A stretch of DNA of 64,000 nucleotides, from assembly GCA_049613795.1 (NCBI GenBank), contig JBMZCX010000004.1, forward strand, positions 12,389 to 76,388. Reading direction: 5' to 3'. Shown here piece by piece: positions 61,730 to 64,000 of this stretch. The notes beneath the pieces are model-generated. The model searched no databases and was not told the origin of the DNA. It worked only from the letters and a program-made list of their open reading frames with translations. This stretch comes from Thalassotalea_B sp049613795. GTDB lineage: Bacteria > Pseudomonadota > Gammaproteobacteria > Enterobacterales > Alteromonadaceae. The stretch's first letter is position 1. Each line of letters opens with the position of its first letter. The translations under genes and the position numbers were made by a program.

Positions 61730-62461
61730 TTACAGTCGTGCCTCAACCATTAAACGCTTCATATCTCGCACCGCTTTATCCAAGCCGTCTATCGCTGCTC
61801 GGGCAATAATGGCATGACCAATATTTAATTCAACAATTTCAGGTATGGCAGCAATAGGCTTAATATTAAAATAATGTAAACCATGGCCTGCGTTGACTTT
61901 TAAACCTAAACTATGGGCATATTCAATACCATCTTTGAGGCGTGTCAATTCTTGTAATTGTAATGCCTCGGTTGGCGCATCGGCATAACAACCTGTATGT
62001 ATTTCAATATATGGTGCTTTACTTAAAGCAGCAGCATCAATTTGTACTTTATCGGCATCAATAAATAGGCTGGTTTGAATATTGTGCTCTGCAAGTTGCG
62101 CCACCGCTCGATTAATTTTTTCTTGCTGCCCGGCAACATCAAGCCCACCTTCGGTGGTTAGCTCTTCGCGTTTTTCAGGAACTAAACAACAAAAAGCAGG
62201 CTTAACTTCACAAGCAATAGCTAGCATTTCATCGGTAACCGCCATTTCCAAATTCATGCGTGTTTGCAAAGTTTCTTTCATTACATACACATCTCTGTCT
62301 TGTATATGACGGCGATCTTCACGTAAATGTATGGTAATGCCATCAGCCCCCGCATGCTCAGCAACACTCGCAGCATGCGCAGGATCAGGATAGGTGGTAC
62401 CACGCGCTTGGCGCAATGTTGCAATATGATCTACATTTACACCAAGTAAAATATCGTTCAT
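61730..62461 (-). CDS. pdxJ: Pyridoxine 5'-phosphate synthase
   Basis: A 243-residue TIM-barrel enzyme (ATG at 62461, GAGGT site; same length as E. coli PdxJ) that condenses 1-deoxyxylulose 5-phosphate with 1-amino-acetone 3-phosphate, the last ring-forming step of vitamin B6 synthesis. Signatures include LGVNVDHIATLRQARG, GITIHLREDRRHI and NAGHGLHYFN. Located between recO and acpS. Confidence 0.97.
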   Translation of the reverse strand: MNDILLGVNVDHIATLRQARGTTYPDPAHAASVAEHAGADGITIHLREDRRHIQDRDVYVMKETLQTRMNLEMAVTDEMLAIACEVKPAFCCLVPEKREELTTEGGLDVAGQQEKINRAVAQLAEHNIQTSLFIDADKVQIDAAALSKAPYIEIHTGCYADAPTEALQLQELTRLKDGIEYAHSLGLKVNAGHGLHYFNIKPIAAIPEIVELNIGHAIIARAAIDGLDKAVRDMKRLMVEARL

Positions 62462-62468
62462 GTTAACC

Positions 62469-63152
62469 TCATTTAAATAATTTTCGACTATTAAGGGGCT
62501 TTCCGCCAAGTAAGTGATTAATTACTTGCCGCATTAATTTTTTATAGGTTTGTTTAACACCTGCATCGCTTAGCTCGCCAAGTGCTATTGCTTGTAAATC
62601 TGCCCATGCATATTGAGGCAAGTGCTGATTTTCTTCATTTGATAATTGAAAACCATTATCTGGCACATAATGTAAAAATTTAGCCTGAAGCACTTCTAGT
62701 AAAGAAAAATCGAACGTTTGCCCTAACTCTTCAAGTAATTGATTTTCAAAAACCCGCAGTACTAATTCAACATTGCTTTCAAGGGCTAGTGCACTAAGGC
62801 TTTGCTGATACAGCGCAAATAAAACGCTACTTTCTTGATGTTCAGGATAAAGCCGTACAAGTAATTCATTCACATAAAAGGCACTAAATAACCGCTCTTT
62901 CTCGAGTAAATATGACTTAGCCGCTGCTTCAACACGTGTTATTTTTTGTAAACTGCTGTTGCCTGACAAGACAATATTCAAAGGAAGGAAGGGTTGTAAC
63001 AAGCTTTTTTTATTCGACTTTCGCGCGTTATGGCTCACATAAACAAGCGCAGAAATTTTGCCATTATCTTGTGTAAGTAATTCAACTAATAGCTGATTTT
63101 CTCGATAAGGTCGGCGATGAAGAACAAAAGCTAGCTGCTCTTGTTCAAACAC
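62469..63152 (-). CDS. recO: DNA repair protein RecO
   Basis: A 227-residue RecFOR-pathway protein that loads RecA on SSB-coated DNA. The N-terminal OB fold begins AFVLHRRPYRENQLLVELLTQDNGKIS. The helical C-terminal domain lacks the four-Cys zinc knuckle found in some RecO proteins, as in E. coli. GTG start. Lies between era and pdxJ; the pdxJ start is 7 nt beyond its stop. Confidence 0.93.
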   Translation of the reverse strand: MFEQEQLAFVLHRRPYRENQLLVELLTQDNGKISALVYVSHNARKSNKKSLLQPFLPLNIVLSGNSSLQKITRVEAAAKSYLLEKERLFSAFYVNELLVRLYPEHQESSVLFALYQQSLSALALESNVELVLRVFENQLLEELGQTFDFSLLEVLQAKFLHYVPDNGFQLSNEENQHLPQYAWADLQAIALGELSDAGVKQTYKKLMRQVINHLLGGKPLNSRKLFK

Positions 63153-63202
63153 GCGTTGTACTCACTTTCTCTAATAAGTTAATTCGCAAAGGGTACTGCC
63201 AA

Positions 63203-64000
63203 TTAACCTGAGTAATCATCACCATAACCTAAGCTTCTTAAAGCGCGTTCGTCATCTGCCCAACCCGATTTAACCTTAACCCATGTTTCTAAAAATACTT
63301 GTTGATCAAACAGTTCTTCCATATCTCGGCGGGCTTCTTGGCCAATAGTTTTTAGACGCTCACCTTTGTTGCCAATAACCATGCGTTTTTGCGTATTACG
63401 CTCAACTAACACTAACGCATTAATGTGTAATATGCCTTTGTTATCAACCTTAAATTGCTCTATTTCAACCGTAGTTGAATAAGGTAGTTCGTCCCCTGTG
63501 AAACGCATTAACTTTTCACGAATAATTTCTGATGCCATAAAGCGGCTAGAACGATCGGTAATATAATCTTCAGGAAACCAAAAATCCCCTTCAGGTAACG
63601 CCGCCATACACATGCTTTTTATGGTATCAACATTGTCGCCTTTACTTGCCGAAATAGGGACAATATCTTTAAAGTCATGCATTGCACCTAACGTTTGTAG
63701 ATGAGGTAACAGCGATTCTTTATCTTGCACATTGTCTGACTTATTAACCACAAGAATACAGGGCGCACCACTTTTTTTAATTTTATTAAGTACAAGCTCA
63801 TCATCAGGTGTCCAATGTGTGCCTTCAACTAAAAATAAAATAGTCTCCACTTCAACAATAGAGCTGGCTGCCGCACGATTCATTAATCGATTTATTGCAC
63901 GTTTTTCTTCACCATGTAACCCAGGTGTGTCAACTAAGACCGCTTGATGATTGTCTTCGGTTAAAATACCTAAAATACGGTGGCGAGTGGTTTGTGGCTT
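63203..64000 (-). CDS. era: GTPase Era, C-terminal part (5' end outside window)
   Basis: The frame is open to the right edge, so the start and the P-loop are missing. Visible are KPQTTRHRI (switch I), DTPGLH (G3), NKSD (G4) and SASKGDN (G5). The KH domain follows, with VIGNKGERLKTIGQEAR. Era binds 16S rRNA and aids 30S assembly. Its stop is followed by recO after 50 nt. Confidence 0.96.
   Translation of the reverse strand, partial: KPQTTRHRILGILTEDNHQAVLVDTPGLHGEEKRAINRLMNRAAASSIVEVETILFLVEGTHWTPDDELVLNKIKKSGAPCILVVNKSDNVQDKESLLPHLQTLGAMHDFKDIVPISASKGDNVDTIKSMCMAALPEGDFWFPEDYITDRSSRFMASEIIREKLMRFTGDELPYSTTVEIEQFKVDNKGILHINALVLVERNTQKRMVIGNKGERLKTIGQEARRDMEELFDQQVFLETWVKVKSGWADDERALRSLGYGDDYSG

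Noticed and set aside
1..64000. CRISPR arrays, insertion sequences, prophage, tRNA or rRNA genes
   Set aside because: I found no repeat-spacer pattern, transposase, phage gene, cloverleaf or rRNA sequence when reading the window; a tRNAscan or HMM run would settle this.

Overview
The window looks like chromosome of a marine gammaproteobacterium of the Alteromonadales, most like Colwellia/Thalassotalea (Colwelliaceae). This is inferred from the AT-rich composition, from protein sequences that read as Alteromonadales versions of their families, from the sodium-based energetics (an oxaloacetate decarboxylase Na+ pump and an NhaD-type antiporter), and from gene order that keeps several E. coli-like clusters. 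I see no rRNA, tRNA, CRISPR array, insertion sequence, prophage or origin. Nearly everything is chromosomal core or commonly shared accessory genes.

Layout. 1-11.2 kb: end of a ThrE-type exporter, a TetR regulator, a PilZ-like protein, a short chemoreceptor, DUF2897, parvulin, beta carbonic anhydrase, 4-hydroxyphenylpyruvate dioxygenase, a DeaD-type RNA helicase with a long leader, a LonB-like protease and a YbeL-type zinc-ribbon protein. 11.4-24.6 kb: the conserved envelope/lipoate block leuS-lptE-holA-nadD-rsfS-rlmH-mrdA-rodA-rlpA-dacA-ybeD-lipB-lipA, all on the plus strand. 24.6-37.6 kb: a mosaic of single genes: two solitary or unknown proteins, nhaD, a SPOUT methyltransferase, a secreted cyclophilin with a GlyGly-CTERM-like tail, an iodotyrosine-deiodinase-like flavoprotein, an RraB-like protein, a pseudouridine synthase, a plant-type dihydrodipicolinate synthase, a DUF4097 protein, cinA, and a FapA-like (DUF342) protein with an unknown partner.

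37.8-41.3 kb is the oadGAB sodium-pump operon, with two identical palindromes upstream. A CspA-type protein, a periplasmic binding protein and a YebC/YeeN protein follow. 44.1-52.2 kb is a complete clade I nitrous oxide reductase cluster, nosR-nosZ then nosD-nosF-nosY-nosL. FNR/ANR-like boxes precede both nosR and nosD, and a strong terminator separates nosZ from nosD. NosR supplies electrons and maturation functions, NosDFY and NosL supply copper/sulfur for the CuZ and CuA centres, and NosZ reduces N2O in the periplasm.

52.2-64 kb: mazG-relA facing away from barA, small unknowns, a two-gene membrane module of unknown function (cold-shock-like fold plus TM2 protein, then a 628-aa multi-spanning protein, separated by a long hairpin), and the era-recO-pdxJ-acpS operon, with era cut by the right edge.

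The strongest leads are the deiodinase-like flavoprotein with its conserved substrate-binding triad, the plant-type DapA, the unidentified 17-bp palindrome at the predicted nosR start site, the twin palindromes upstream of oadGAB, and the CSD-TM2/628-aa membrane module. I did not find a wholly new multi-gene system; the TM2 module is the nearest candidate.
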